Shown here: one piece after another, positions 42,740 through 54,959 of the stretch
Position numbering within the stretch: position 1 is the first letter of the stretch
How the letters are laid out: each line of letters opens with the position of its first letter
Source of the DNA: Dipetalonema caudispina
Taxonomy: Eukaryota > Nematoda > Chromadorea > Rhabditida > Onchocercidae
DNA: 64,000 nucleotides
Reading direction: 5' to 3'
Assembly (NCBI GenBank): GCA_013365325.1
Contig: JABVXV010000261.1
Location: 1-64,000 of the forward strand
The notes under the pieces: generated by a model
What the model was told of the DNA's origin: nothing
Database searches by the model: none
What the model saw: the letters and a program-made list of their open reading frames with translations, nothing else
Made by a program: the position numbers and the translations under genes

Positions 42740-44809
42740 CTGAAAAAAATTTCATTCTTTTATTCATTTAATAGGTATTATAATTTTCAATTATTAATTA
42801 TCTCAGTAATTTTATCAAATGGAAATATACAATCGTTTCTTCAGTGATAGTTTTTGAGATGAAATTTTTTTTTTTTAATTAGTGAAATGAGATAATGAAG
42901 TGGTGGGATAGAAGCAGAAATAGGTGTAACGATCAAAATTTTTGAAATAATTCGAGTTCTCGAAAAAGACAGTTTTCAAGTTCATGCTTCACTTTCTTCT
43001 ATTATCTTTCATTTAATTAAAAATTTCTTTTAAATTCCTTCATGATGTGTTAAAATTCAAAATTACTGTTGCTATTAACAATGTGTAAAATTTTCATAAT
43101 TAAAAATTATCAAATTTGAAATGTTTCAGGAAAATATATTCAATATATATATATATGTGTATGTGAGTACATATGCATATGTTTTTACTAAATCTTTTGC
43201 AAATGTAGAAATATGTAATAATTTAAATCGATGCAATAATATCATTCCTATTAATTAGTAATATTTTTAATGTAATCGAAATTTTCAAAATATTAATTAG
43301 CTACTTTATAAATGTGTAACTAAATTAAGTTATGACGAATAAATTAATATATTTTAGGTAAAAAAATTACCAGAATTTGATAAATTATAATCGGGTAAAC
43401 TATATAATATAAAGCGAATTATTAATCGATATAATTAATCTCTTTCCTATTTGTAATTTAAATTCATAAAATGAAAGAAATTTCATTATTATTACTCGAG
43501 AATTATTATTTTTTTTTTCTCATACATTTCCATACAACTAAATCTATCATTTCTATCCAATATTGTTATAAAGAGAAATTTATTCATTTCATAATTCATT
43601 TCTTATTTTATTATTTGCTATAAATAATAAGTTTGATATATTATTGAGAGTATTGTAAGAAAATAAATTTTAATAACTAACAAGTGTAGTATTTCAATAG
43701 GTAAGCCATAATTTGATATTGAATAATAGCAGGAAGAGTAATCGTTTGTAGTAAAATAAATGAAATTAAACTATTTCAAAGCATAAATAATTATCATCAA
43801 ATCTGGATCAGGTTTTTATTCCGAATTTAATATATCCTTCTCCCACCCCTTCATCATTCCGTTAACTATAAATCAAACAGGCGGAGTTCAACATTTTTCA
43901 ACCACATTATAACCACGCCTTTCTTCACATTAACATTTTTTTTCTTTTTTTTTTTTTTTTTTTTACACTTAGACTAGGTTATTTCCTATTTACATTTATA
44001 TTTCATTTAACCATTCATACAAATAGGTCGATATAGATTAACTAATATCAGAAATTATATATAATTCAATACTTATATATATATATATATATTATAAAAT
44101 ATAATATTGAATTTGAAATTATTTGATAAAAAAAAAAAAGAAAAAAAATCAATAATTATAATATTGTTAGTTGTTTTGTTGATGTTTGTATTTTTAGCAA
44201 TTTTTTCATCATTTCCTATTTTTTTTTTTATAAGCAACTAAAAAATTGAATCATTTTTCCTTTTTCCACCATTTTCTTCATCATCATTTCATCATCTTTT
44301 TAAATATTCTAATATCATTCATTCATAACAAGACTTTTCTCTTTGGTGTTTTTAGTAATAAAAAAAAAAAAAAAAGGCATAAATATTCTTTCTCATTCTT
44401 TTTTTTTTTTTTAATTTCTTCTTTTCTCTTCATTAATTTATAATTAAATTAAATAAGAAAAAAAAAAAGAAAAAAAAGGAAATAAGATAAAATAGAATAA
44501 CAAACATGTCGTAGATCGTGTCATCATATTGTTTTGTTGATTGATAAATAGATAGATACGTATCGTATATGCAATTAATTACAATAAATCATAAATTACC
44601 ACTATATTATCATCATAAAAAAAAATAGCAATATCATAATAAAACTACCATTAACCATCGTTTGTGTTAGATGAAGAATATTGAACGATGCAATAACCGC
44701 ATCGCATGCATTTAGATTGATTGAGCGTAAGCTTGCATTTACTTCGTATGTTGTGCGCGTTATGATAGCTTTAAAATCCAACGTTTCAACACATAGACAT
44801 CATACACAT

Positions 44810-44840
<31 letters not shown>

Positions 44841-45079
44841 TATACACAGCATACATATTTTCGACAGCTTTATTTAGCTTAATCGATAAGGATTTCTTTT
44901 AAACCAATGACCTTTTGAACCCGTAGTTTATTGCATTATAGTGTTTTCATAATGTATTCAATAACAAGTGAAACAAATTAAAATATTTCTTATTTACAAT
45001 TAATTCATGTACAATTAATTCATCAATAGGAATTTGATGTTAATAATACTTTTGTAATATATTCCAAGTAACACTTATA
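42740..45079. other. Spacer upstream of the first recognised unc-79 exon
   Basis: It should contain the missing unc-79 initiator exon and promoter. One possible small minus-strand exon ends at 43371 with donor GTAATT and the right phase (one-nucleotide overhang), but I found no in-frame ATG. A CA repeat lies at 44821-44840. The rest is AT-rich with homopolymers. Confidence 0.5.
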
Positions 45080-48000
45080 TTACTTATTAATATCATTTAA
45101 GATTCGATTAATGCAATTTTTAGTTTTAATACTTCCAACATCAGCCATTGTTCGTCGCAATCGTTGAACATCCGAACATGGCATCCAGATAAGTAAAGCT
45201 CGTGCAACAGATTCCAGATAATCACTTAGCTTATCGTTCAGCAGACTTTCATTTACTGGAAAATCAGTTAATTGCAGGAAAAAATCGAATGATACATGAC
45301 CATCTGGAAATAAAAAATAAAAAGAATCAGCAAGGTTCACAGTTGGCAAATAACGAAGCAAATGATATTGTCCATCACGAATAGCTAGTAGAATAGCATT
45401 TTCTGAGTAATTCGAAGGAGAAAGGAATGTCTGATTGATAGAGTCTTTCAAATCTCCGATCAATTCTTCTTGATAATTAATATTATTTAGGATATTATTT
45501 CGTAAGCCAATCCAAGCGCATACTGCACCTGGCCAACCATGTTCTATTGCAACTACAATACTTTTATATTGAATTATATTAAAAACAATAGGATGAAACA
45601 TTAGAAGTGCCGTATGCCTTATCACATCATTATATGAATGCGACATATCCTGCTTTTCTGATTCATCCATTCGTTTCCACAGAGCCTGCAATCAGATATA
45701 TTCAAGTTAATATATTCATGAAGTTAATCTGATTTTTTGAATAATCCACTGCTATCAAATATATTTCATAACATGCAAAACGAAGAACTAATCTTACCAA
45801 ATTAATTACTACGACTATTTAAGTAATTCTATATTTTGAGCATTATAATCAATATCCAATCTCTTCCTTAAANNNNNNNNNNNNNNNNNNNNNNNNNNNN
45901 NNNNNNNNNNNNNNNNNNNNNNNNNNNNNNNNNNNNNNNNNNNNNNNNNNNNNNNNNNNNNNNNNNNNNNNNCTATCAAATATATTTCATAACATGCAAA
46001 ACGAAGAACTAATCTTACCAAATTAATTACTACGACTATTTAAGTAATTCTATATTTTGAGCATTATAATCAATATCCAATCTCTTCCTTAAATATATCA
46101 TCTACATTTGTCATCATGGTGCGAACTTAGTAATGCATATAAATTATTCAAAGATAAAAAGTCACAATACATTAAGCAAGCTAAACAGTAAATTCAGTAA
46201 TATGTCATCAATTTTAGCTTCTTTTTCGATAGGAATTACAATCTAATCCTCAGTTCTACTTCAATTTGTGAAAAATCAAGCATTTTGGAGTATTTCTGCT
46301 TTTAAAATTTTATAGAAGTTAAAAGAGCAAATAGCAGCTAAAAAGGACAAAAGATAAGACTTTGTATTAAATCAAGAGAAATGACTTATGCTAATTTCAA
46401 ACTTCAAAAAGCCTCAAATTTCACGGTAACTTGTTGTTATTCCATTTCAAGTCAGTGTAACAAGAAAAATTCCCCTCAATACTAATCGGAACACATACAC
46501 ACACACAAACACACAGAGATACATACATACTCAAATGCATAATTTAAATTGTGAAAGTTTATCATAACAAACAGATTCATGCGAACTATTATTAGAAACT
46601 GTATTCTAATTGGTCAGATCATATCATTTCCAATTTTATGTCTATGCCTATGGTATAAAAGTGAGAATAACGTAGTCAATTAAAATAAGAGATAAAATTG
46701 GGAGCAATGCAAATTTAATTAGAAAAAGTGAAGAGGAGAAAAACGAAAGGAAAAACAAAGGAAGATGATAACGTCCATAATATCTTCTGTTCATGGTAAT
46801 TAGATGCAGATGGATGCTTTTTTTTCCAACAAAAAAAATGAGAACTACGAAAATATGCTTGGAAGAAGCCACCTCAAACATTAACCGACTAACAATCGAT
46901 CCGTATATCGTCAATTTTTTCAATATTTATTTGAAAAAGTGCAGTTGTTCATAAATTTCGAAGAGTCGATTTTTGGCAGTCCTTTCAATATCCATGAACT
47001 CTCCAAAAATTTATTCAATTATTATACTTCAACAGTATCCAATTATTGTCACCATTTTACCCATATAACAACCAACTAGTTCGATAAAATTTTCAAGGAA
47101 AACTATTTTAAACTTAATTAATTTTTAAATTCAGCAGTTTAAATTGTTTTGGAGCAATCACACTCACTGCGAAACATAATTAAACAATGCCGAAATGAGG
47201 TAAAGAGAGAAAGAGTTAAAAGGGGCAAGTGTTTTTTAAAGAGAGACTGAGAATTAGTGTCAATTTAACTTTATCTTTAATTAACATTACTGATGAAATT
47301 CGAGTACTTCATTAAGCTGAGCGCTGTAACTATTGATAAGGATGCAATTTAAAAGCTTACCTAGTAAGTAATTCACAATATCCACCATCACGTTAATCAC
47401 AAAAGATTCTAAAATTTCATTTCACATCCCTCAAACCCTTACCTCTCAGCACCCGTCTGTACTACATTCGCCAAATTAACATGAAAAAATTCCTGCTGAC
47501 TACCTTTCCTTTTATTTCAACGACAGGAAATGAACTTATAGCAACTTAATCAATCAGCAATTTGATCAAGATGATAATAATGAATGTTTCACAATGTAAG
47601 ATACTAGTGACATAACTTACATAACGAATCAGCTTTAGATGTATCCGAAAGTGAAGATGATCATGAGTAATTTTAATTTTAAATCCTTAATGTAGCCCAC
47701 TTACCCTGGTAGCAATTCCATTAATTGCCGCAAATATGAAAAAATCGTCCGGTGGCATTTCACGGTAACATTTTGCGCATGTCTTAGACCAATCCACTTG
47801 GCCACCTTTTCCGACAGCAATCCAAGAAAGTTTGAATGTAACATGTGTCTGATGCATTTTTCCAATAATATCCATATCATATTTTAAAAGTTCAATTTTT
47901 TGAACGATAGATTTTGGTAAACTACCATGCTCTTCTTGTTTTAACACGAAATGCCGTAAACAAAAGGCAAATAGAGATGATGCAATAGGTTCATCATAAC

Positions 48001-48085
48001 CATTACAATACCATGGTTCTGTTGATTCGCCAGTTTCAATGTCTTCATTCCACATTCCAAAATGATTGTAAATCACAGCAGCCAT
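45080..48085 (-). CDS. Unrecognised 328-aa protein, two exons
   Basis: Exons 48085-47705 and 45685-45080 join in phase 0 (127 + 201 aa). The ATG lies 4 nt after a splice acceptor (TTATTATAG), a typical trans-splice arrangement. I do not recognise a family. Visible features are a C103-x2-C106 pair (CAKCYREMPPDDFF) in an acidic and aromatic context, and a C-terminal half of mainly helical, hydrophobic segments such as HTALLMFHPIVFNII and ENAILLAIRDGQYHLLRYL. The last resembles a degenerate ankyrin-like or helical repeat by eye only. There is no signal peptide or clear membrane segment. It is the last gene of the putative mrpl-16 operon, 1.1 kb after lyar. The 2.0-kb intron contains an assembly gap. 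Confidence 0.75.
45752..46093. other. 100-N gap flanked by identical 121-bp repeats (assembly artefact)
   Basis: N occupies 45873-45972. The 121 bases at 45752-45872 are repeated exactly at 45973-46093. The geometry is the same as at the gap near 11.6 kb. It is inside the intron of the unrecognised gene, so the coding model is unaffected. Confidence 0.95.
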
Positions 48086-48091
48086 AATCCT
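48086..48091 (-). promoter_or_regulatory. Probable trans-splice acceptor, unrecognised operon gene
   Basis: The minus-strand acceptor AG occupies 48090-48091, leaving a 4-nt leader (48086-48089) before the ATG at 48085. Confidence 0.5.
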
Positions 48092-49225
48092 ATAATAATA
48101 CATTATATATTAAATCATTGAGAATTCATATTATGCAAAAAAAAAAAAAAAAAAAATTTTCATTACAGAGACGAAAATTTGAACACACAAATGAATGTTT
48201 CAGGAAATTATTTGAAATCTAACCCTATCAAGATTTATCAAAAAATAACGTGAACATATTAAACTATCAATTTTATGACTATATCTTACAAGTAATCATT
48301 CATTCATTCAAAAAGAAAGTGTTTAAAGAGAGATTAAAAAAAAAAAAAAGAAAAAAAGTAACGGTAAAAATACTATTGGAATCAAAAAATCATACTTGCT
48401 TTTTGAGAAAAAAAAAAATTTAAGCATTTATTACTTCTTTAGGAAAGCCATGTAATCACATAAGATAATGAGAAGAACCCAATATGTATAAGAAGAAAAA
48501 GATGCAAAGAAATATTTTCCATCTTATTTTATGTTTAAGATTTTAACGATGAATATTAAAATGTTGTTTAAGTTATAAAAATCATGCAGAGAATATATAC
48601 TAAATGTTAATAATTAAACTAATTAATATTTAATTCTAGCCGTATTACAATTCTCATTTGTTGTAAAAACATTAGGCACTTACTTAGTTTTGTTTAAATG
48701 AGATTCACAGTAAAAATGCATAAATCACAATTTTCATAGGTATATACATATATGTGTAACCATTTAGTTAATATCTTCCGCATTTACTAAAACGTTTCTT
48801 TTTCAACTTCTTATATAATGAATTAAGTTAAAATACCGAATGATAACAGTGGAAAAAAAAAAAAAAAAAAAAACTGTAACAGTAAACATTATGCTCTCCT
48901 GTCATTACGATGAATACGAATATGTGACAACTGTAATCACCGGAAAAATCACCGAAAAAAGAATGACTATTCAAGATTTATGATAAAACTAACATGTAAT
49001 TTGCTATCAAAACCGCAATACTTATCAATCCACATGTAATTAGTTCACAACACTTAGTGATTTGAATTAGTTCAAATTCATTAAAAGAAGTGGTACATTA
49101 GCGAAAACAGTAAATTTTATATTTTCTAATAACAACTCGGATAAGGAAAGAATTTCTTTGTAACAAACTTTCACAACGTAACGACAGTGAAGACAATGAC
49201 AATAACAACCATTGATAATATTTAA
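48092..49225. other. Spacer between lyar and the downstream operon gene
   Basis: About 1.1 kb, AT-rich with A-runs at about 48137-48156 and 48853-48873. No coding exon seen. It is longer than the other two spacers in the gene cluster (about 0.35-0.4 kb), which weakens the operon claim for the last gene. Confidence 0.55.
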
Positions 49226-50686
49226 CTAATTTAACTGCACTATTTTATTATCAATACGCAAACCTAAGGAACATAATTTAGCATTAAAAATGGTTTCGGG
49301 ATTTACATCACTTCCATTAAATTGACCACTTGCCAAATAACTTTGGATAACTTTGGTCCTTAACCGCTTCACCTTCATTTGTCCATTTTCTGCTTCTTTT
49401 AAAGTTCGTTTAATTGCGCGTTTCCATTTGAATTTCTTCACATCTTCTGTTGTCAATATCTCCTATAATCATTATTTTCAGTCTTCCTAAATTAAATGGA
49501 AAACTTGCATAAACTATGACAAAAAACAGTTTAATTTCTATTACCATTAGACAAACAAGAATTATGATAAACAAATAATTCGAAGTGACATACCTGTTTG
49601 GTACCATTGTTATCATCCCCATGTATATCATTTTTATTTAATTCCTTTTTCTCTGTCTCGATTTCTCCCACTTTCTCATAATTATTTTTTGAAGCTCCCT
49701 CCTTACAATTAAGTCTTTTTTCGTCGTTCAGATCACTGCAACCACCACCATTTCTTTTCGGTTCTACTTTTTCAGTCATTTGCTGGATTTTTTCAGCTTG
49801 CTCACTTATACAGTTCCATGCCTGCATTATTATTTCAAAACAATATCTAGAAAAACGAAAAAAGCGGAAAATTCATGATGAATTCATATTTGCATTTTTT
49901 AGAGCTGCACATTCAATCTTCAAATGCTTTACCTTAACACATAGATCTCGGTTCCGGATTTTAATGGAATTCTGCAAAAAATTGATGAATTTCGCTTCTT
50001 TTCTTGGTATATTACTGAAACCATGAATTTGTTGCAGGAGATCTTTCAATCCTTTATCAGTCACATTTTCTATTGCTCGTTCTACTTGCTCAATCCACCG
50101 ATTTTGCTTTGCTTCACCCTATAATATTTCGAATACTCTTAGGATACTTTGAAATACTGCGAAGCATTACTGAAATGTTATTGTTAAAAAACTTACTTTG
50201 TTTTCTTTTTCAACATAATTCTTCCCACCGTACTTCTTATTCTCTGACACACACTTGATGTGGTTCTTATAGGTTCCTATAGAAAAAGCTTGGCCACAAT
50301 CCAAACATGAATAAGTTGTATCTCTGAAATATTTATCTAAAAAAATAAATTCTACAGCCGAAATCTTATTTCCGTAAAATCGATTATTGATAAATGCTTT
50401 AGCAAATGCTATTTCAGCAGTTATGAAAGAGGCATAACCCTTTCAAGAACAGAAACTGCAATGTGGATCATAGTACTTCATAAAAATACTTTAGAAGATA
50501 GTATTCAAACAGAAAAAAAAAGAAAATCTTGAATTTATTTCGTAAATGGCAAGGCACAAACAGAGAGGCAACTACTCGCATTAAAAGTTCATCAAAAAGC
50601 TGAATATACCTGCATTTGAATCCATGTTTGTCAACTTGATTCTTCTTCAGCGCTTCACTACACCTATCGCAGTTGAAAAATACCAT
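49226..50686 (-). CDS. lyar: LYAR-type nucleolar zinc-finger protein
   Basis: Exons 50686-50610, 50323-50197, 50118-49933, 49821-49594 and 49462-49226 give exactly 284 aa. LYAR is a nucleolar protein linked to pre-rRNA processing and cell growth (family knowledge). Two C2HC fingers are visible at the N-terminus: C6-x2-C9...H21-x3-C25 and C32-x2-C35...H47-x2-C50, followed by the family signature KKYGGKNY. The segment QIHGFSNIPRKEAKFINFL matches the conserved second block. The middle is charged and low-complexity. The C-terminal block KKFKWKRAIKRTLKEAENG matches the conserved tail fold. The ATG lies 14 nt after a strong acceptor (TTATTTCAG), suggesting trans-splicing. It lies 364 bp after pgap2. 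Confidence 0.94.
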
Positions 50687-50702
50687 GACAATAATGGTAT
50701 CT
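50687..50702 (-). promoter_or_regulatory. Probable trans-splice acceptor, lyar
   Basis: Minus-strand TTATTTCAG ends at 50701, leaving a 14-nt leader before the ATG. No upstream exon with an agreeing frame lies between it and the pgap2 stop. Confidence 0.6.
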
Positions 50703-51050
50703 GAAATAAGAAAACAGATAATACTATATTGAGAACTCAACTAATTAAAAATTTAAAAGAAAGTTGTAGATATGCATTGAATCGAAGTCATCGAATGAAT
50801 ATTAAAAAAGAAATTATTTAAAAAGGAAAAGGGATCAGGAATATTTATTCAGATAAATAACATCACAATAATGAATTATATGGGCAATCCATATTACAGA
50901 TATCACAGTGGGACTAATAAAACCTATGAAAATGAAAGTATAACGGTAAACACGAAAACAACATGATCAAAGTCGTCTGAAATTTTATAAAATCCCAACA
51001 AAGAAGAATATCTGAACTAAGATTTTTCAACGATACAATGAAAAAAGCTA

Positions 51051-52264
51051 TCAAGCGGAACGTTTGCTAGAGCTGAATTCCGGTAACAGCGGTTGATAAT
51101 GAAAGTTTGGACCAGATGAAGTCAAAACAAAATGCTTCCCGTGAAAATCAAACAATAAGGTACAGTGAAAAAGTATATTAGACAACGCAACAGCATATTC
51201 CGAAATAGCAAATAGTGTATATATCCCAGGCTCACAATATGTGTTATGACGCTCGAAGAAATATACGGCGAGCAGAAGTGATAACGTTGATGTAGAACAC
51301 GTAAGGACCTTGTATTGGAAGGATTTCTCGCCCTGAAGAATTAAGAATACAAAAATATCATTAATGGAAATCAGATAATTCGATATCGATACAAGGCTAT
51401 ACCAAACAAGTCGCTATACTACACTCTTCCAAACATGAATAATTCATGGCATTACTGTAGAGTCAAACCTTTCAACATACTATCTTTCGTTTTCAATTTT
51501 TCAATACACTAATGCAGAATTAATCAAGAAAAAAAAATTTAAAAAGAAAGACTGACTAGTGACGATGTGCGACGTCTACCAGAATACTGAAATAGACTCG
51601 TAGCAATCAGCATATAAATTATTGAACAGAGAGCAAATCCAAGAAATGATACTTTATGCATAACTGAAATAACGAATTTGATTCATATTTATTTGAAATA
51701 ACTACTTGCCACTGTATGGAATGAATGCGAATTCAGTAAAATATACCATAATTTTCGGTAGATGAGGCGGTAGTCAACAAAAGAAGAAATAAACTTTCAG
51801 CGATATTTACAAAGCATGCTATTTGACAAGCTAATTCGAACCATACACGATCACTTAACGGTCGCAACGGAGATGTTAACAATAGATTCCTGTTGAAGAT
51901 AAAAAAATGAAAATCAGACAGAATAAATAATAAATTAGTGAATGATTATCACGGAAATAAATGTAACACTATAAGCAAATACGATAACCTACTTAAATGC
52001 AAAAGCCTCCACAATACGAGGTGCGGAATGCAAAGCGATGAAAAATCGCCAAATATAACGTTCCGGTGAGAAAGATGCGACAGCAGCCGATATAGATGGT
52101 AAATAATTTACAACATCGCAATGAGTTCGAGTAGATTCATCCAGATGTAATGCTAATGATAATGATATGCAAAGAAGCAAGGCAGTGAAAGGTAAACCTG
52201 CCGTAATGAGAACAAACCATCGGAATGAAAAGCATAACAATTCCTCCTCACCCATTAATGCCAT
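51051..52264 (-). CDS. pgap2: PGAP2-like GPI-anchor lipid remodelling membrane protein
   Basis: Exons 52264-51993, 51889-51747, 51663-51557 and 51332-51051 join in phase to give 267 aa, close to the family length (about 250). PGAP2 acts in the Golgi in fatty-acid remodelling of GPI anchors (family knowledge). Diagnostic segments are THCDVVNYLPSIS and YIWRFFIALHSAPR in exon 1 and CEPGIYTLFAISEYAVALSN in exon 4. Multiple membrane segments are visible: about 17-40, 115-140, 155-175 and 190-215, plus one around the SEYAVALSN stretch. The second exon donor (GTCAGT) of the 51557-51663 exon is unusual but is the only one giving the right phase. The ATG abuts an acceptor. An upstream acceptor TTTCCAG at 52278-52279 would leave a 13-nt leader. 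Confidence 0.93.
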
Positions 52265-52279
52265 CTGAGATCCATTACT
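52265..52279 (-). promoter_or_regulatory. Probable trans-splice acceptor, pgap2
   Basis: A T-rich minus-strand tract ends in TTTCCAG at 52278-52279, 13 nt before the ATG. A second AG lies immediately at the ATG. Confidence 0.5.
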
Positions 52280-52666
52280 GGAAATTAAAAATCCAATTAT
52301 TTCCCAAAATAATATCATTTCGACTTTGGTCAGTAACACATACAATCTTTACAAGGTATCATATGTATAACACTTTTGATATTTACTGTCAGTTAGAGTT
52401 TGTCTACACCAAATATGTTTTTGGTGATCAAACAAGTAAACCTTCTCATCTTTACATTCAAGAAATATTTTATCCGCAAAATATACAAACGAACAATGCA
52501 ATATTAAGAAAATTAATGGAAAAACAATCACCAATAAAAGATTACAACCAACTCTAAACTTTGTTAAAATGTTGTCTTCAAAAAAAAAGCAACGATTTAT
52601 CTCTTCAGCTTCAGCAATCTTAGATTGCAGTCCTTCGGAAAGTAAAATATAGAATCAACATATATG

Positions 52667-54213
52667 CTATGTATACTTGCATTTAAAAGCGATATCATAA
52701 TATGACAGCCATTTGCGGCAATCTTGCATATTATATTTCAAAGCTAACTCCCAGTTAAATTTATTAACATTGATTTCCTCAATCCTCTTTTCCTGAAGTT
52801 TCTTTTCCTCCAATATTTTTTCGCTAACAAATTCCACAGGAAAACGAAATCGTTCGCAGAGATACATCAGATAAGCCCTTGCCTGAAACACAATATTAAT
52901 CGATACAAAGTTGATTTGATAAGAGTACCTACAATTGTTGTCAAGTGAGAACGTGAACTACCAATTGGTAGCAATGAAATTTAAATACTAAGTCTCATTT
53001 TGTATTTCGCACAATCCACATCAACTGAAACTTCCCTTTTAATAAAAAATAAAACAGTGTCTCATAAAGTAGCGAGTCATTCATACATAGGGCTACTATT
53101 CTCTGGAAAAAATAGCACAGTTCTAAAAAACAATTAACATTAACCTTCAGGCTATAACTGATAACTCAACTTTTACGTTTCTTTCTAATGTAAAGGGAGA
53201 CATGGGCGAGAGCAAAGTAAAAAAGTTTGCTTTTCTAATACTCATTTAATGTATTAATGAATTCATTTAAAACATACTTCCAATTCCATAATGTGACCAC
53301 CGACTTCCAGAATAATTCTCTTTGCTCGAACAGGTGTAACATAATGGTGTATATTCCCCTTACCACTACCTGTTTTTGCTCCAGTTGCCCTCTTCGTACG
53401 TGGAAGCCACGGCGCCGGGACTCTCCATACTGCGAATTGATTTTTTAAAAGATTTCTGTTCAAACGGTCCTACAAATAAATTTGAATAACTTCAACAGAT
53501 GTAGATTTCCAAACTTACATTTTTCCACATTGTTTTTGTTTAAATAACAGATGCTGGAAAAGTATCAAGCCAACAACAATTTGGACTTCTTTCCTTAAAG
53601 TAATTGATAAAGAAGTAACTGATCATCTTACGATGCAAATGATTGATAAAGTCAGCGCTCTGGCAAAAATGGTAAAAAATTGTGAGATCATACACGAATA
53701 AAATTGAAATCATATGCGCTAATGAAGCCGCCAGCAACAGCAGCAAGACCATATTGCTTGTGGATTAGTTCAGTGTGTACTTCCTCAACACCACGAATGC
53801 TGACGAGCTGCTTCGATGACTTGAATTTTTGTTCACCTAATACCGGGTCATAGGTCGGCTCCTCGGGCATTTCTGGCAATTTGTACTCTCCATTTGGTGG
53901 AAATACAACATCTGAAACGACAACATTTACTTTTTTTCAGTAGGCATCTCAATTTCAATCGAAAATTGACACTTCGATTGTCTGGTTAATTAGTGTAAAG
54001 AGTTTGCACTAAACCATTTACTCCTTATTTGAGCTGCCTGATATTATTATCACACTAGCCAGGCAAGAATCCAAATATTTCTTTACTCAACTTCAATTAA
54101 TTAAACTTACTTTCAAATGTTACCGGCTCTGGTTTCGGTAGCCATTTTTTGTTGTTACGTAAAAAACGTATCGAATTTTGCCAAATTAATCTTTCAGCCC
54201 GTCGGAGTAACAT
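52667..54213 (-). CDS. mrpl-16: Mitochondrial ribosomal protein L16 (uL16m)
   Basis: Exons 54213-54111, 53911-53694, 53469-53278 and 52882-52667 close exactly to 242 aa, near the usual size. It is a large-subunit mitoribosome protein at the peptidyl-transferase/A-site region (family knowledge). The first exon encodes a basic, Arg- and Leu-rich mitochondrial presequence (MLLRRAERLIWQNSIRFLRN). The core carries the uL16 signature TGAKTGSGKGNIHHYVTPV followed by a LEVGG block. The C-terminal exon matches the family's helical tail (ELALKYNMQDCRKWLSYYD). No acceptor lies just before the ATG, unlike the three following genes, consistent with it being first in the operon with its own promoter. Divergent from grpE across 746 bp. 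Confidence 0.95.
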
Positions 54214-54959
54214 TTTCAATGGAATTTTACAACATTGTTACTTAATAATGCTGCATCTAAAATTTGTATCTTTCAATTACAACTTTAATACTCAAATGAA
54301 TGCTATCGTTTATTATACGTGCCTAATTATCTAATTAATATATGCTACAATACAATTTGAGTCAAATACAAATTCATGGACTGTTTTCACATTTGTACAT
54401 TGATATAAGATCGAATCGAAAACGGAAGAATTATAATTCCTCGTGAATTTCAAGAAAGACACCATATATTTACTTTACAAGCATTGTAAATGTCACTAGA
54501 TAAACGTAGATTCTAAGTGATGTACGTACACGTGAATCCTAATACGTAAACTGTCTGCGCAACGTTGTATTGACCCTTCGCAAAACGTCTTGTATGTGAC
54601 GCACAGCAGAAGAAATGTATGAATTGAGTGTTTAGAGAGAAAGAGAGAAGTAAAATATTGGGAAGAGAGAAAAAAAATAGAAAAGATTGAGAGGAGTACG
54701 GACATCAATGTGAGACCATACTATCTAATGCAGCTTAAATGACCAATGACATTTTATAATGGTAATAGGTTAGTTTAGTTCGAGTTCTCTTATCCTTTCT
54801 CCCCCGGGATATCTAAGGTATGAGGTATAGAGGAAGGGTATGTTATTATCAATCTTTCTTGTGAATTCTGCTCAGTTTGCTTGGCTTTTGTTAATTCATC
54901 AAATTGATAATAATTGCAAATTTCATATAACAGAAGTGGAACATTCACATAGCTCGGTT
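54214..54959. promoter_or_regulatory. Divergent intergenic region between mrpl-16 and grpE
   Basis: 746 bp separate the two start codons, which point away from each other. The interval must contain the mrpl-16 promoter and probably the grpE promoter. It is less AT-rich than the flanks and contains a purine tract (about 54634-54695). No classical TATA arrangement is evident. An acceptor AACAG ends at 54933, 26 nt before the grpE ATG. Confidence 0.6.

Noticed and set aside
48100..49226. CRISPR-like or tRNA features in spacers
   Set aside because: No regularly spaced identical repeats with unique spacers, and no tRNA cloverleaf seen here or elsewhere in the window; repeats present are tandem arrays without spacers.
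52225..52557. 110-aa plus frame opposite the pgap2 5' end
   Set aside because: Antisense shadow overlapping the recognised pgap2 first exon and its leader.
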